From contig JAQUVX010000031.1 in the NCBI GenBank assembly GCA_028693165.1, positions 1-35,264 of the forward strand: a DNA stretch of 35,264 nt, given 5' to 3'. This document shows positions 1 to 8,147 of this stretch, piece after piece (position 1 is the stretch's first letter; each line of letters opens with the position of its first letter). The notes under the pieces were generated by a model. That model did no database searches. It was given only the letters and a program-made list of their open reading frames with translations, and had not been told where the DNA came from. A program made the translations under genes and the position numbers. This DNA is from Lachnospiraceae bacterium (lineage in GTDB: Bacteria > Bacillota > Clostridia > Lachnospirales > Lachnospiraceae).

Positions 1-118
1 AACAAAAAACTACATAAACAACGTCATGGCGAATCCACTTTCGCTCTTTTGTTATGCGATCTTTTATTTCAAGTCTATTATACACTATCTTTGCTGATTT
101 GCGGAGTTTCCTATAAAG

Positions 119-150
119 TAAAAAAAATCTCCTGCAAACACAAGAGATTT
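119..150 (-). terminator. Rho-independent terminator after the tRNA cluster
   Basis: On the minus strand a 7-bp stem (AAATCTC at 150-144 with GAGATTT at 131-125) is followed at once by a run of T. It lies just 8 bases past the 3' end of tRNA-Thr, so it should end the Pro-Glu-Thr tRNA transcript. Confidence 0.75.
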
Positions 151-157
151 CGCTTTA

Positions 158-230
158 AGCTCCTGGCCGGACTCGAACCGGCGACCTACTCATTACGAAT
201 GAGTTGCGCTACCAACTGCGCTACAGAAGC
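158..230 (-). tRNA. tRNA-Thr (anticodon CGT)
   Basis: The 73-nt minus-strand sequence folds as a complete cloverleaf. The acceptor stem GCTTCTG pairs with CAGGAGC, the anticodon stem ACTCA pairs with TGAGT around the loop TTCGTAA, and the T arm GCCGGTTCGAGTCCGGC is standard. The anticodon CGT reads ACG (threonine). No CCA is encoded, so the 3' end must be added after transcription. It is the last of three tRNAs and sits just before the terminator. Confidence 0.95.
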
Positions 231-272
231 GTTTAAAAATGCCTTGGATGATGGTTCATCCAAAGCACCCTA

Positions 273-344
273 TGACCTCACCGGGAATCGAACCCGGGTT
301 TACGCCGTGAGAGGGCGTCGTCTTAACCGCTTGACCATGAGGCC
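273..344 (-). tRNA. tRNA-Glu (anticodon CTC)
   Basis: The 72-nt minus-strand sequence has acceptor stem GGCCTCA pairing with TGAGGTC (one G-T pair), discriminator A, and anticodon stem ACGCC/GGCGT around the loop CTCTCAC. The anticodon CTC reads GAG (glutamate). No CCA is encoded. It is the middle gene of a Pro-Glu-Thr tRNA cluster. Confidence 0.95.
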
Positions 345-377
345 ACAACTGTGGTATCCTTACTTATCAAAAGTAAG

Positions 378-451
378 TCGAGGCGACAAGATTCGAACTT
401 GCGACCTCTGCGTCCCGAACGCAGCGCTCTACCAAACTGAGCCACGCCTCG
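378..451 (-). tRNA. tRNA-Pro (anticodon CGG)
   Basis: The 74-nt minus-strand sequence has acceptor stem CGAGGCG pairing with CGCCTCG, discriminator A, and anticodon stem CTGCG/CGCAG around the loop TTCGGGA. The anticodon CGG reads CCG (proline). No CCA is encoded. It is the first gene of the cluster and starts about 12 bases after the -10 box of a strong promoter. Confidence 0.95.
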
Positions 452-462
452 ATACCTTTGAT

Positions 463-491
463 AGTATAATACGAATTGTGCTAATTGTCAA
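463..491 (-). promoter_or_regulatory. Strong housekeeping promoter of the tRNA cluster
   Basis: The minus strand carries a perfect -35 box TTGACA (491-486), a 17-base spacer and the -10 box TATACT (468-463). The expected start of transcription is near 456, a few bases before tRNA-Pro. It lies between the stop codon of copA and the tRNAs. Confidence 0.8.
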
Positions 492-505
492 CACAAAATT
501 ACACA

Positions 506-530
506 AATTATTGGATCGAATTATTGGATC
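506..530. repeat. Two tandem copies of a 12-bp repeat at the 3' end of copA
   Basis: AATTATTGGATC occurs at 506-517 and again at 519-530, separated by one G. The second copy contains the copA stop codon (523-521). No terminator hairpin is visible between copA and the tRNA promoter, so copA transcripts may run on into the tRNAs. Confidence 0.7.
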
Positions 531-730
531 TCAGTTACCTTATAATCCTGATCTTCCACAGCCTTCTTCAGCACATCGGAAGCAACCTCCTCGTTCAGCG
601 TCACAACTGCATTGCCCGCCTCATGGCTGACTGCTGCCTCTGTGACACCCGGAATGGCCTCAAGCGCTTTCTTTACGCGTGCCTCACAGTGTCCGCACAT
701 CATTCCCTCAATCTTCATGGTTTTTGTCAT
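521..730 (-). CDS. Possible separate CopZ-like copper chaperone from an internal start in copA
   Basis: The last 69 residues of copA form a complete heavy-metal-associated domain (MTKTMKIEG, then MCGHC) of exactly the size of free CopZ. Its methionine codon (730-728) is preceded by a perfect AAGGAGG (745-739) with an 8-base gap, which is unlikely by chance inside a coding region. The likely reading is that a former copZ gene was fused to copA and kept its start signals, so both a long CopA and free chaperone could be made. The sequence shows the signals; use of the start is inferred. Confidence 0.5.
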   Translation of the reverse strand: MTKTMKIEGMMCGHCEARVKKALEAIPGVTEAAVSHEAGNAVVTLNEEVASDVLKKAVEDQDYKVTEIQ

Positions 731-3154
731 CTTTGTTTCCTCCTTGATTTGTTTGATTTTAATTTTTTTATCCTTAGCCGCGTTGTACATCTGGAACAGA
801 TTCAAACGCAGAGCGTTGGTTACGACACAGAAGCTGGACAAGCTCATCGCCGCCGCCCCGAACATGGGGTTTAACTTCCATCCAAAGATCGGATACCACA
901 GGCCGGCTGCCAGCGGAATCCCGACCACATTGTAAAAGAATGCCCAAAACAGATTCTCATGGATATTCTTAAGGGTTGCACGGCTTAAACGGATCGCCGC
1001 CGGCACATCGCTTAAGCGGCTCTTCATCAGCACTACATCGGCGGCATCGATAGCGATATCGGTTCCGGCTCCGATGGCGATACCGATATCGGCACGGGTA
1101 AGCGCCGGGGCATCGTTGATGCCGTCGCCAACCATGGCCACTTTTCCCTTTTCTTTCAGGGAACGAATCACACTTTCCTTGCCGTCCGGAAGCACGCCTG
1201 CGATCACCTCGTCCACACCGGCCTGTGCGCCGATGGCTCTGGCTGTCCGCTCATTATCTCCCGTCAGCATGACTACATGAATGCCCATGTTCTGCAGCTC
1301 TTTCACCGCCTTCGGGCTGTCTTCCTTGATCACATCTGCCACAGCAATGATTCCAACCAGTTTCCCGCCGCGTGCGAAGAACAGTGGCGTCTTTCCTGAC
1401 TCTGCAAGCGTCTCCGCCTTCTGCCAGATCTTCTCATGCTGCGTGTCTTTATTCTGCGCGCCTTTTTGCTGCGTGTCTTTCTCCGGCCCGGCGATCTGAC
1501 TGCTGATAAACTTTTGGTTTCCGCCGCTGACAAGCACGTCTCCAAGGGTTCCGGTCAGTCCATTGCCCGGCAGAGCCTGAAAATCCCGGACCTCCGCCGC
1601 CGCAAGCCGGCGCGCCTCACCCTCCCGCAAAATGGCCCTGGCGAGTGGGTGTTCACTCTTCTGCTCCAGCGCATAGGCCAGTGTCAGAAGTTCTTCCTCC
1701 GTCACACCTTCCGCCGGAATCAGATCCGTCACGGCAGGCTCGCCGCTGGTGATCGTCCCGGTCTTATCCAGCGCAACGATCTGCATCTTGCCGGCTTCCT
1801 CTAGGGAAACCGCCGTCTTAAACATAATGCCATGTTTGGCGCCCATGCCGTTGCCAACCATAATCGCCACCGGGGTTGCAAGACCCAGCGCACAGGGACA
1901 GCTAATAACAAGCACGGAGATTCCCCGTGCCAGGGCAAAGCCGACCGTCTGCCCGGCAAGCAGCCATACTGCGATCGTAATCACAGCGATCGCAATGACC
2001 GCCGGAACAAAAATTCCAGATACTTTGTCGGCCACCTTCGCGATCGGTGCCTTGGTCGCCGCCGCATCACTTACCATCTGAATGATCTGGGAAAGGGTTG
2101 TGTCCTCTCCTACGCGGGTCGCCTCACAGCGGATAAAGCCCGACTGGTTGACTGTCGCCGCAGAAACCTTATCTCCGGTCGTCTTGTCCACCGGAATGCT
2201 CTCTCCGGTCAGGGCCGCCTCGTTGACGGCACTGCTGCCCTCAAGCACGATACCGTCCACGGGTATGTTCTCTCCGGGACGAACCACGAAGATATCGCCC
2301 TTTTGTACCTGATCCACGGAAATCTCCTGCTCTGCGCCGTCCCGCACTACCACGGCGGTCTTCGGTGCCAGCTTCATCAGACTTTTCAGTGCATCGGTCG
2401 TCCGTCCTTTTGAACGTGCCTCCAGCATCTTGCCGACCGTGATCAGGGTCAGGATCATCGCCGCCGACTCAAAATAAAACTCATGCATGTAGGTCATGAC
2501 GCTTGCCATGTCGCCCTTCATCTGCGCATCCGTCATGGCAAACAGCATGATCGTGCTGTAGCCGAACGCGGCCGCAGACCCAAGCGCCACCAGCGTGTCC
2601 ATATTTGGTGCCTTATGCCACAGACTCTTAAAGCCACTGATAAAGAACTTCTGATTGATGACCATGACGATCACCGTCAAAACCAGTTGGATCAGTCCCA
2701 TGGCGACGTGATTGTCTGCGAAAAATCCCGGCAGTGGCCAGTTCCACATCATGTGTCCCATGGAGAAATACATCAGCACCAGCAAAAATCCGATGGAAGC
2801 ATACAGCCTTTGCTTCAGCACCGGTGTCTCCCGATCCCGAAGCATCTCTTCCCCTTCGCTCATGGCGGAACCGCCGGAAGCCAGATCGCCGGAAGCTCCG
2901 CCTGCCCCCTGATGATTGCCTGCGCCTCCTGTGCTTCCTGCGCCGCCCGTGCCACGGCCTTTCTCTGCCGCCCCGTAGCCCGCGGACTCCACCGCCGCGA
3001 TGATCTGCTCCGGCTGCACATTTCCCTCCACGCCCATGGAGTTGGTCAGCAGGCTGACGGAGCAGGACTCCACGCCCGGCACCTTCGCCACCGCCTTTTC
3101 CACACGCGTGCTGCAAGCCGCACAGCTCATGCCTGTTACTGTATATTGTTTCAT
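521..3154 (-). CDS. copA: Copper-exporting P1B-type ATPase with an added C-terminal CopZ-like domain
   Basis: Pumps Cu(I) out of the cytoplasm using ATP. The N-terminal heavy-metal-binding domain (about 1-60) has GMSCAAC. A Gly/Ala/Ser-rich linker (about 63-110) follows, then membrane helices with the metal-translocating SCPCALG (about residue 420) and the phosphorylation motif DKTGT (about 464). A second metal-binding domain with GMMCGHC forms the C terminus (809-877). At 877 residues it is longer than usual because of that extra domain, which resembles the chaperone CopZ and is joined by a Lys-rich linker. The start has AAAGGAG 10 bases upstream. It lies 43 bases downstream of csoR and should share its copper-controlled promoter. 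An internal ribosome binding site and ATG precede the C-terminal domain. Confidence 0.95.
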   Translation of the reverse strand: MKQYTVTGMSCAACSTRVEKAVAKVPGVESCSVSLLTNSMGVEGNVQPEQIIAAVESAGYGAAEKGRGTGGAGSTGGAGNHQGAGGASGDLASGGSAMSEGEEMLRDRETPVLKQRLYASIGFLLVLMYFSMGHMMWNWPLPGFFADNHVAMGLIQLVLTVIVMVINQKFFISGFKSLWHKAPNMDTLVALGSAAAFGYSTIMLFAMTDAQMKGDMASVMTYMHEFYFESAAMILTLITVGKMLEARSKGRTTDALKSLMKLAPKTAVVVRDGAEQEISVDQVQKGDIFVVRPGENIPVDGIVLEGSSAVNEAALTGESIPVDKTTGDKVSAATVNQSGFIRCEATRVGEDTTLSQIIQMVSDAAATKAPIAKVADKVSGIFVPAVIAIAVITIAVWLLAGQTVGFALARGISVLVISCPCALGLATPVAIMVGNGMGAKHGIMFKTAVSLEEAGKMQIVALDKTGTITSGEPAVTDLIPAEGVTEEELLTLAYALEQKSEHPLARAILREGEARRLAAAEVRDFQALPGNGLTGTLGDVLVSGGNQKFISSQIAGPEKDTQQKGAQNKDTQHEKIWQKAETLAESGKTPLFFARGGKLVGIIAVADVIKEDSPKAVKELQNMGIHVVMLTGDNERTARAIGAQAGVDEVIAGVLPDGKESVIRSLKEKGKVAMVGDGINDAPALTRADIGIAIGAGTDIAIDAADVVLMKSRLSDVPAAIRLSRATLKNIHENLFWAFFYNVVGIPLAAGLWYPIFGWKLNPMFGAAAMSLSSFCVVTNALRLNLFQMYNAAKDKKIKIKQIKEETKMTKTMKIEGMMCGHCEARVKKALEAIPGVTEAAVSHEAGNAVVTLNEEVASDVLKKAVEDQDYKVTEIQ
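739..745 (-). promoter_or_regulatory. Internal ribosome binding site AAGGAGG within copA
   Basis: This consensus Shine-Dalgarno sequence lies inside the copA frame, 8 bases before the in-frame ATG at 730. Upstream, at 769-763, is a run of seven A. With six A instead, the copA frame would end at a TGA that overlaps this ATG as ATGA, the usual arrangement of two coupled genes. Confidence 0.6.
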
Positions 3155-3197
3155 CTTTTTGTTACTCCTTTCTTTCCGCAGATCCCGTGCCTGCGGA

Positions 3198-3497
3198 TCA
3201 CTTCATGAGCTTCTGCAGTGTCGTCACAAGCTCGTCAATCACTTCATCCTTCCCGTCGCGGATATCATGTGCGACACAGGTTCGAATATGATTTGCCAGC
3301 AATACCTTGTTAAAGCTGTTGAGCGCGGCATTGGCCGCAGCCACCTGCACCAGAATATCCGGGCAGTAGGCATCCTTTTCCAGCATGCCCTTGATTCCGC
3401 GGATCTGTCCCTCGATCCGGTTCAGCCGGTGAATCAGATCCTTGTATTCCTTCTCCGATCGTTCTTTCGTTTTATGACAGCAGCTTGCTTCTTCCAT
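3198..3497 (-). CDS. csoR: CsoR-family copper-sensing transcriptional repressor
   Basis: A small all-helical DNA-binding repressor that releases its operator when it binds Cu(I). The copper ligands of the family are present: Cys in DAYCPDIL and the His and Cys of NHIRTC, spaced HxxxC. The segment [13 protein letters not shown] is the typical CsoR/RcnR first helix. I chose the ATG at 3497 (99 residues) because AGG lies at a workable distance; an in-frame GTG at 3512 would add five residues but has no ribosome binding site. An extra Cys-Cys pair near the N terminus (EASCCHK) is not part of the known site. It is the first gene of a csoR-copA operon with a clear CsoR operator. Confidence 0.93.
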   Translation of the reverse strand: MEEASCCHKTKERSEKEYKDLIHRLNRIEGQIRGIKGMLEKDAYCPDILVQVAAANAALNSFNKVLLANHIRTCVAHDIRDGKDEVIDELVTTLQKLMK

Positions 3498-3524
3498 CCT
3501 GCATTTCCTCACTTTATTTTTTAT

Positions 3525-3541
3525 ATACCCCCAGTGGGTAT
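3525..3541 (-). promoter_or_regulatory. CsoR operator (copper-responsive)
   Basis: The 17-bp sequence ATACCCCCAGTGGGTAT is an inverted repeat, ATACCC and GGGTAT around a 5-base centre. It matches the GC-rich TACCC/GGGTA pattern of known CsoR operators. It lies directly after the -10 box of the csoR promoter, so bound CsoR would cover the transcription start. Confidence 0.85.
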
Positions 3542-3545
3542 GTTC

Positions 3546-3574
3546 ATTATAAAAATAATATCAGGAAAAGTCAA
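3546..3574 (-). promoter_or_regulatory. Promoter of csoR-copA
   Basis: The minus strand has -35 TTGACT (3574-3569), a 17-base spacer and a perfect -10 TATAAT (3551-3546). The predicted start falls at about 3539, inside the CsoR operator. The -35 box lies in the loop of the polC terminator, and the -10 box begins at the end of its T run. Confidence 0.85.
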
Positions 3575-3595
3575 TACCCTTTCCTGATATTATTT
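3551..3595 (-). terminator. Rho-independent terminator of the pyrH-polC operon
   Basis: A 16-bp perfect stem (3595-3580 with 3568-3553, core ATATCAGGAAA/TTTCCTGATAT) with an 11-base loop ends in a T run (3555-3551) on the minus strand. It starts 16 bases after the polC stop codon. It shares its sequence with the csoR promoter. Confidence 0.85.
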
Positions 3596-3611
3596 ATCAA
3601 AACGCTGTTTC

Positions 3612-6600
3612 TTATCCAAAATCAAACAGTGACAGCTGATTGGTCTCCGGCAGGTCGCCCAGCAGCCCCATATCGCCCATCAGATCACAGAGCGTCTTGC
3701 TGACCTTGGAACGGTTCCGGAAATCCTCGCGGGACAAAAACACCCCTTCCCGCGCCGCATCCACGACACCCTCGGCCGCCTTCTCGCCCATACCGTCGAT
3801 ACTTCCCAGAGACGGCATCAGCTTTCCATCGATGATCTGGAACCGATCTGCCGAAGCCCGGTAGATATCGACCGGCATGAAATCAAAGCCACGTGCGTAC
3901 ATCTCCTGGACGATACGCATATCACGCAGGGTATCCTGCTCCTTCTTTGATAAGGTATCCGCGCGCTTCCGGTAATCGGCCAGATGATATTCCAGCTTGT
4001 CCCGTCCCTGACACATCAGTTCATAGGAAAAACCGCTTGCACGGATACTGAAAAACGCCGCATAGTAAGCCAGCGGGTAAAACACCTTACAGTAAGCCAC
4101 ACGCCACGCCATCATAACATAAGCCGCCGCGTGAGCCTTCGGAAACATGTACTTGATCTTCAAGCAGGAATCGATATACCACTGCGGCACACCGTGGGTC
4201 TTCATCTCCTCGATCCACTCGTCCCTCAGCCCTTTTCCCTTACGCACCGACTCCATGATGGTGAAGGAAAGCCCCTCCTCCAGCCCCATATGGATCAGAT
4301 AGACCATGATATCGTCTCGGCAGCAGATGGCGGTCTGAATGGTCGCCTGTCCGCTTAAGATGAGATCCTTTGCATTGCCAAGCCATACGTCCGTACCGTG
4401 GGACAAACCTGAGATGCGAACCAGATCCGAGAAATACTTCGGCTTCGCATCGATTAACATCTGCATGGCAAAATCAGTTCCAAACTCCGGAATTCCAAGC
4501 GCGCCAAGCTGACAGCCACCCAGATCCTCCGGGGTGACCCCAAGAGACGAGGTGTTCTGGAACAGCGCCATGACCTCATGGGAATCCAGCGGAATATCCT
4601 GAACCGGGTCCAGTCCCGTCAGATCCTGAAGCATACGGATCATGGTCGGATCATCGTGTCCCAGAATATCCAGCTTCAGCAGGTTGTGGTCGATCGAGTG
4701 GTAATCAAAATGGGTGGTGACCGTCTTCGTCGTCATATCATTGGCCGGGCGCTGCACCGGGGTGAAGGAATAGATCTCCTCCCCGATCGGCAGCACCACG
4801 ATGCCGCCCGGATGCTGTCCGGTCGTGCGGCGCACGCCGACGCAGCCCTGTACAATGCGGTCGATTTCGCAGTTTCGTTTGTGAACCCCGCGCTCCTCAT
4901 AATATCGTTTTACAAAACCAAAAGCCGTCTTGTCTGCCAGGGTACCGATCGTACCCGCACGGAAGGTCTGGCCTTTTCCGAAGATGACCTCTGTGTAATC
5001 ATGCGCCTTACTCTGATATTCCCCAGAGAAGTTCAGATCGATATCCGGCTCCTTGTCTCCCTTAAATCCCAGGAAGGTCTCAAACGGGATGTCAAAGCCC
5101 TGTTTGGTCAGAGGTTTCCCGCAGACCGGACAAATCTTATCCGGCATATCACAGCCTGCCATACCGGAGAATTTCTTCACGTCCTCTGAATCGAAATCAT
5201 AATAATGACAGTTCGTGCAGAGATAATGGGGACTTAAGGAATTTACCTCCGTGATACCGGCCATGGCCGCCACGAAGGAGGAACCGACCGAACCACGGGA
5301 ACCGACCAGATAACCATCCTCATTGGATTTCCATACCAGCTTCTGCGCGATGATGTACATGACGGCAAATCCGTTGGAAATAATGGAATTCAGTTCTCGT
5401 TCCAGCCGCTCCACAACGATCTCCGGCAGCTCCTCACCGTATAGCTCGTGGGCGCAGTCATAACAGATCTTGCGCAGCGTCTCATCCGAATCCGGGATGA
5501 CCGGAGGGCATTTGTCCGGGCGCACCGGTGAAATCCGCTCACACATATCCGCCACCCTGCGGGTGTTGGTGATCACGACCTCCTCTGCCTTGTCCGGCCC
5601 CAGATACTCGAATTCCTTTAACATTTCTTCCGTCGTGCGCAGATACAGCGGCGCCTGCAAATCGGCATCGGAGAAGCCCTGTCCCGCCATCAGAATGCGG
5701 CGGTATACCTCATCCTCCGGGTTTAAAAAATGCACATCGCAGGTCGCACAGACCGGTTTGCCGAGCGCATCGCCCATCCGGATGATCCGGCGGTTCAGCT
5801 CTTTTAAATCCTCCCAGCTCTTCACCGTACTTTTCTCGTCCCGCAGCATGAATTCATTGTTCCCCAGCGGCTGAATCTCCAGGAAATCGTAGAAGGAGGC
5901 AATCTTCATCAGACCCGTCTCAGGAAGTCCCCGCAGCATCGCCTGGTAAAGCTCTCCCGCCTCGCAGGCCGAGCCGATGATCAGCCCTTCCCGGTACTGG
6001 TTCAGCACGCTTTTGGGTATCCTTGGACGCTTCGCAAAATAATCAATGTGGGACCAGGATACCAGCCGGTACAGGTTGATCCGCCCCACCTCATTCTTCG
6101 CCAGAATGATAATGTGGTTGGTCGGAAGCTTCTTCATCATATCCGGACTCAGCGCGCTCATGGCATTTAACTGATCCAGATTCTCCACACCGCGATCCCG
6201 CAGCATAGAGACGAATCTTGCAAAAATCTCCGCCGTCGCTCCGGCATCATCCACCGCGCGGTGATGATTTTCCAACGAAATATTCAGAGCCTTCGCCACG
6301 GTATCCAGCTTAAAGCGGTTTAACTGCGGCAGCAAATGTCTTGCCATCGCCACCGTATCCAGCACGGTCGGATCAAAGGCCAGTCCCTGTGCCTTGGCCT
6401 GATAGGCAATAAAGCTCACATCGAAGGAGGCATTGTGCGCCACAAGCACATCATCCCCGATAAATTCCAAAAACTGCGGCAGGATGATATCAATCTTAGG
6501 TGACGGGAGTACCATGTTGTCATTGATTCCGGTGAGCTGCTCGATATTAAAGGGAATCGGCACATCGGGATTGACAAAGGTACTGAATTTGTCTGTGATC

Positions 6601-8138
6601 GTACCGTTCTGCACGCGGACGGCACCGATCTCGATGATCTGGTTCTTCTCCGGGCTGAAGCCCGTGGTCTCAATATCGAACACCACATACGAATCCGAAA
6701 AGGTCTGGCCCCTGGAATTCTCCACCAGCTCCTTCATGTCATCGACCAGATACCCCTCCACCCCATAGATCACCTTGAAATCATCACCCTTGTCTAGGGC
6801 ATGACTGGCATCCGGAAAGGATTGGAGGCAGCCGTGGTCCGTCACCGCGATCGCCGGCATCCCCCAGGCTTTCGCCCGTTTCACGATGTCCTTGACCTCG
6901 GAAACACCGTCCATATCACTCATTTTCGTGTGGCAGTGCAGCTCCACCCGCTTCTCCGAGCTGTGATCCATTCGCTTGCTGGTAAAATCCTCCGACCGCT
7001 TGATGCCGCGCACCGACCCGATGGTCAGCTCGCCGTCAAACCGGTCGATGGTGGTCATGCCGCGCAGGCGGATAAAGCTGCCCGGAACCACAGCCTGATT
7101 CAGATCATCCAGCGTATCTTCGTTGGCAAAGATCTTGACGGTGATTGTATCGGTAAAATCCGTAATATGAAAAATAATAATGGTTTTTCCGCTTCGCAAT
7201 TCCCGGCTGTCCTTGTCCAAAATCTTGCCGCGGATGGTGAGTTCGCCCATCTCGCCCTCGATCTTGTCCAGCTCTGTAAACTCATCCTCAAAATCACGCC
7301 CATACAGTACATCCGGGCTGTCTGATTTCTTCCGATAGCCGCCCGAACTCCAGTCGTTCTTTTTCTTGAAGCCGTCCTTCCTGCCGCCGCGGAGAACTCC
7401 CGGCTTCCCTTCGCCCTTCTGCACCGCAGAGTTCAATGCTCCCGCTTCCCGCGCTGCCACAGACGCAGCCGCCTCTGCCGCCGCAAAATCGGTGCCGCCT
7501 GCCGTGTTCCCGCCGCCTTCGCCATTGACCGCATGGGCTGCATTTGCCGCTCCACTAGCCGCTATAAACGACTGACGGCGACGCTCGATCTCCTCTTTGG
7601 CCTGCTGTTCGCGCTGAATGGAGGCCTTCGCCCTGGTCGGCGGAATGTACTCAAACTCCACCTCGATCGGCAGACCGCACCGCTCATGAAAGACCTTTTC
7701 CAGAACACGTTTCAGCTCTCCGGCCTTTTCCTTATTGACCATGGTTTCCTCCACGGTCATATGTAACAGGTCTGCCTTCGGGAAGGTACAGGTTGCTTTC
7801 CGCAACATGGAATATTCGATAATGCTGTAATTTTTAAGCTCCAGAAGCAGGCTGTCACGGTAAGCCGTGAGCAGCTTCTCCGGCGTATATTGTTCCGAAA
7901 GCTTATATTTTTCAAAAATCCGGATTTCGATCTGCTTTCCTGCAAACAGCTGATCCCGGATACCACGCTCCAGCGCGATGATATTCTTCTTGTGGATCAG
8001 CCGCGGGCTTATGATGGAAACACGAATAGAGCTTCTATCCCTGCTCATGGAGACGCGCTCCACGCTTACCAGGTTTAAAAGCTCCTTCATCTGTTCCGTT
8101 ATGGTCAGTCCGGGAAATACCTCTAAAAACGTTTTCAT
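3612..8138 (-). CDS. polC: DNA polymerase III alpha subunit, PolC type (Gram-positive replicase)
   Basis: Main chromosomal replicase with built-in 3'-5' proofreading. The order is an N-terminal domain, an OB fold, the start of the PHP domain (VELHCHTKMSD, near residue 398), an inserted DEDDh exonuclease (VFDIETTGF, near 484), the rest of PHP, a zinc-binding segment (CTNC and CPVCG, near 973-1010), the palm with catalytic PDIDLNFSG (near 1031) and a C-terminal fingers region. This order is specific to PolC rather than DnaE. At 1508 residues it is about 70 longer than the Bacillus protein. Most of the excess is a low-complexity Ala/Gly then Lys/Arg-rich insert at about 190-285. AGAGGA lies 6 bases before the ATG. 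It is the last gene of the operon, 9 bases after ispG. Confidence 0.98.
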   Translation of the reverse strand: MKTFLEVFPGLTITEQMKELLNLVSVERVSMSRDRSSIRVSIISPRLIHKKNIIALERGIRDQLFAGKQIEIRIFEKYKLSEQYTPEKLLTAYRDSLLLELKNYSIIEYSMLRKATCTFPKADLLHMTVEETMVNKEKAGELKRVLEKVFHERCGLPIEVEFEYIPPTRAKASIQREQQAKEEIERRRQSFIAASGAANAAHAVNGEGGGNTAGGTDFAAAEAAASVAAREAGALNSAVQKGEGKPGVLRGGRKDGFKKKNDWSSGGYRKKSDSPDVLYGRDFEDEFTELDKIEGEMGELTIRGKILDKDSRELRSGKTIIIFHITDFTDTITVKIFANEDTLDDLNQAVVPGSFIRLRGMTTIDRFDGELTIGSVRGIKRSEDFTSKRMDHSSEKRVELHCHTKMSDMDGVSEVKDIVKRAKAWGMPAIAVTDHGCLQSFPDASHALDKGDDFKVIYGVEGYLVDDMKELVENSRGQTFSDSYVVFDIETTGFSPEKNQIIEIGAVRVQNGTITDKFSTFVNPDVPIPFNIEQLTGINDNMVLPSPKIDIILPQFLEFIGDDVLVAHNASFDVSFIAYQAKAQGLAFDPTVLDTVAMARHLLPQLNRFKLDTVAKALNISLENHHRAVDDAGATAEIFARFVSMLRDRGVENLDQLNAMSALSPDMMKKLPTNHIIILAKNEVGRINLYRLVSWSHIDYFAKRPRIPKSVLNQYREGLIIGSACEAGELYQAMLRGLPETGLMKIASFYDFLEIQPLGNNEFMLRDEKSTVKSWEDLKELNRRIIRMGDALGKPVCATCDVHFLNPEDEVYRRILMAGQGFSDADLQAPLYLRTTEEMLKEFEYLGPDKAEEVVITNTRRVADMCERISPVRPDKCPPVIPDSDETLRKICYDCAHELYGEELPEIVVERLERELNSIISNGFAVMYIIAQKLVWKSNEDGYLVGSRGSVGSSFVAAMAGITEVNSLSPHYLCTNCHYYDFDSEDVKKFSGMAGCDMPDKICPVCGKPLTKQGFDIPFETFLGFKGDKEPDIDLNFSGEYQSKAHDYTEVIFGKGQTFRAGTIGTLADKTAFGFVKRYYEERGVHKRNCEIDRIVQGCVGVRRTTGQHPGGIVVLPIGEEIYSFTPVQRPANDMTTKTVTTHFDYHSIDHNLLKLDILGHDDPTMIRMLQDLTGLDPVQDIPLDSHEVMALFQNTSSLGVTPEDLGGCQLGALGIPEFGTDFAMQMLIDAKPKYFSDLVRISGLSHGTDVWLGNAKDLILSGQATIQTAICCRDDIMVYLIHMGLEEGLSFTIMESVRKGKGLRDEWIEEMKTHGVPQWYIDSCLKIKYMFPKAHAAAYVMMAWRVAYCKVFYPLAYYAAFFSIRASGFSYELMCQGRDKLEYHLADYRKRADTLSKKEQDTLRDMRIVQEMYARGFDFMPVDIYRASADRFQIIDGKLMPSLGSIDGMGEKAAEGVVDAAREGVFLSREDFRNRSKVSKTLCDLMGDMGLLGDLPETNQLSLFDFG

Positions 8139-8147
8139 GAATTCCTC

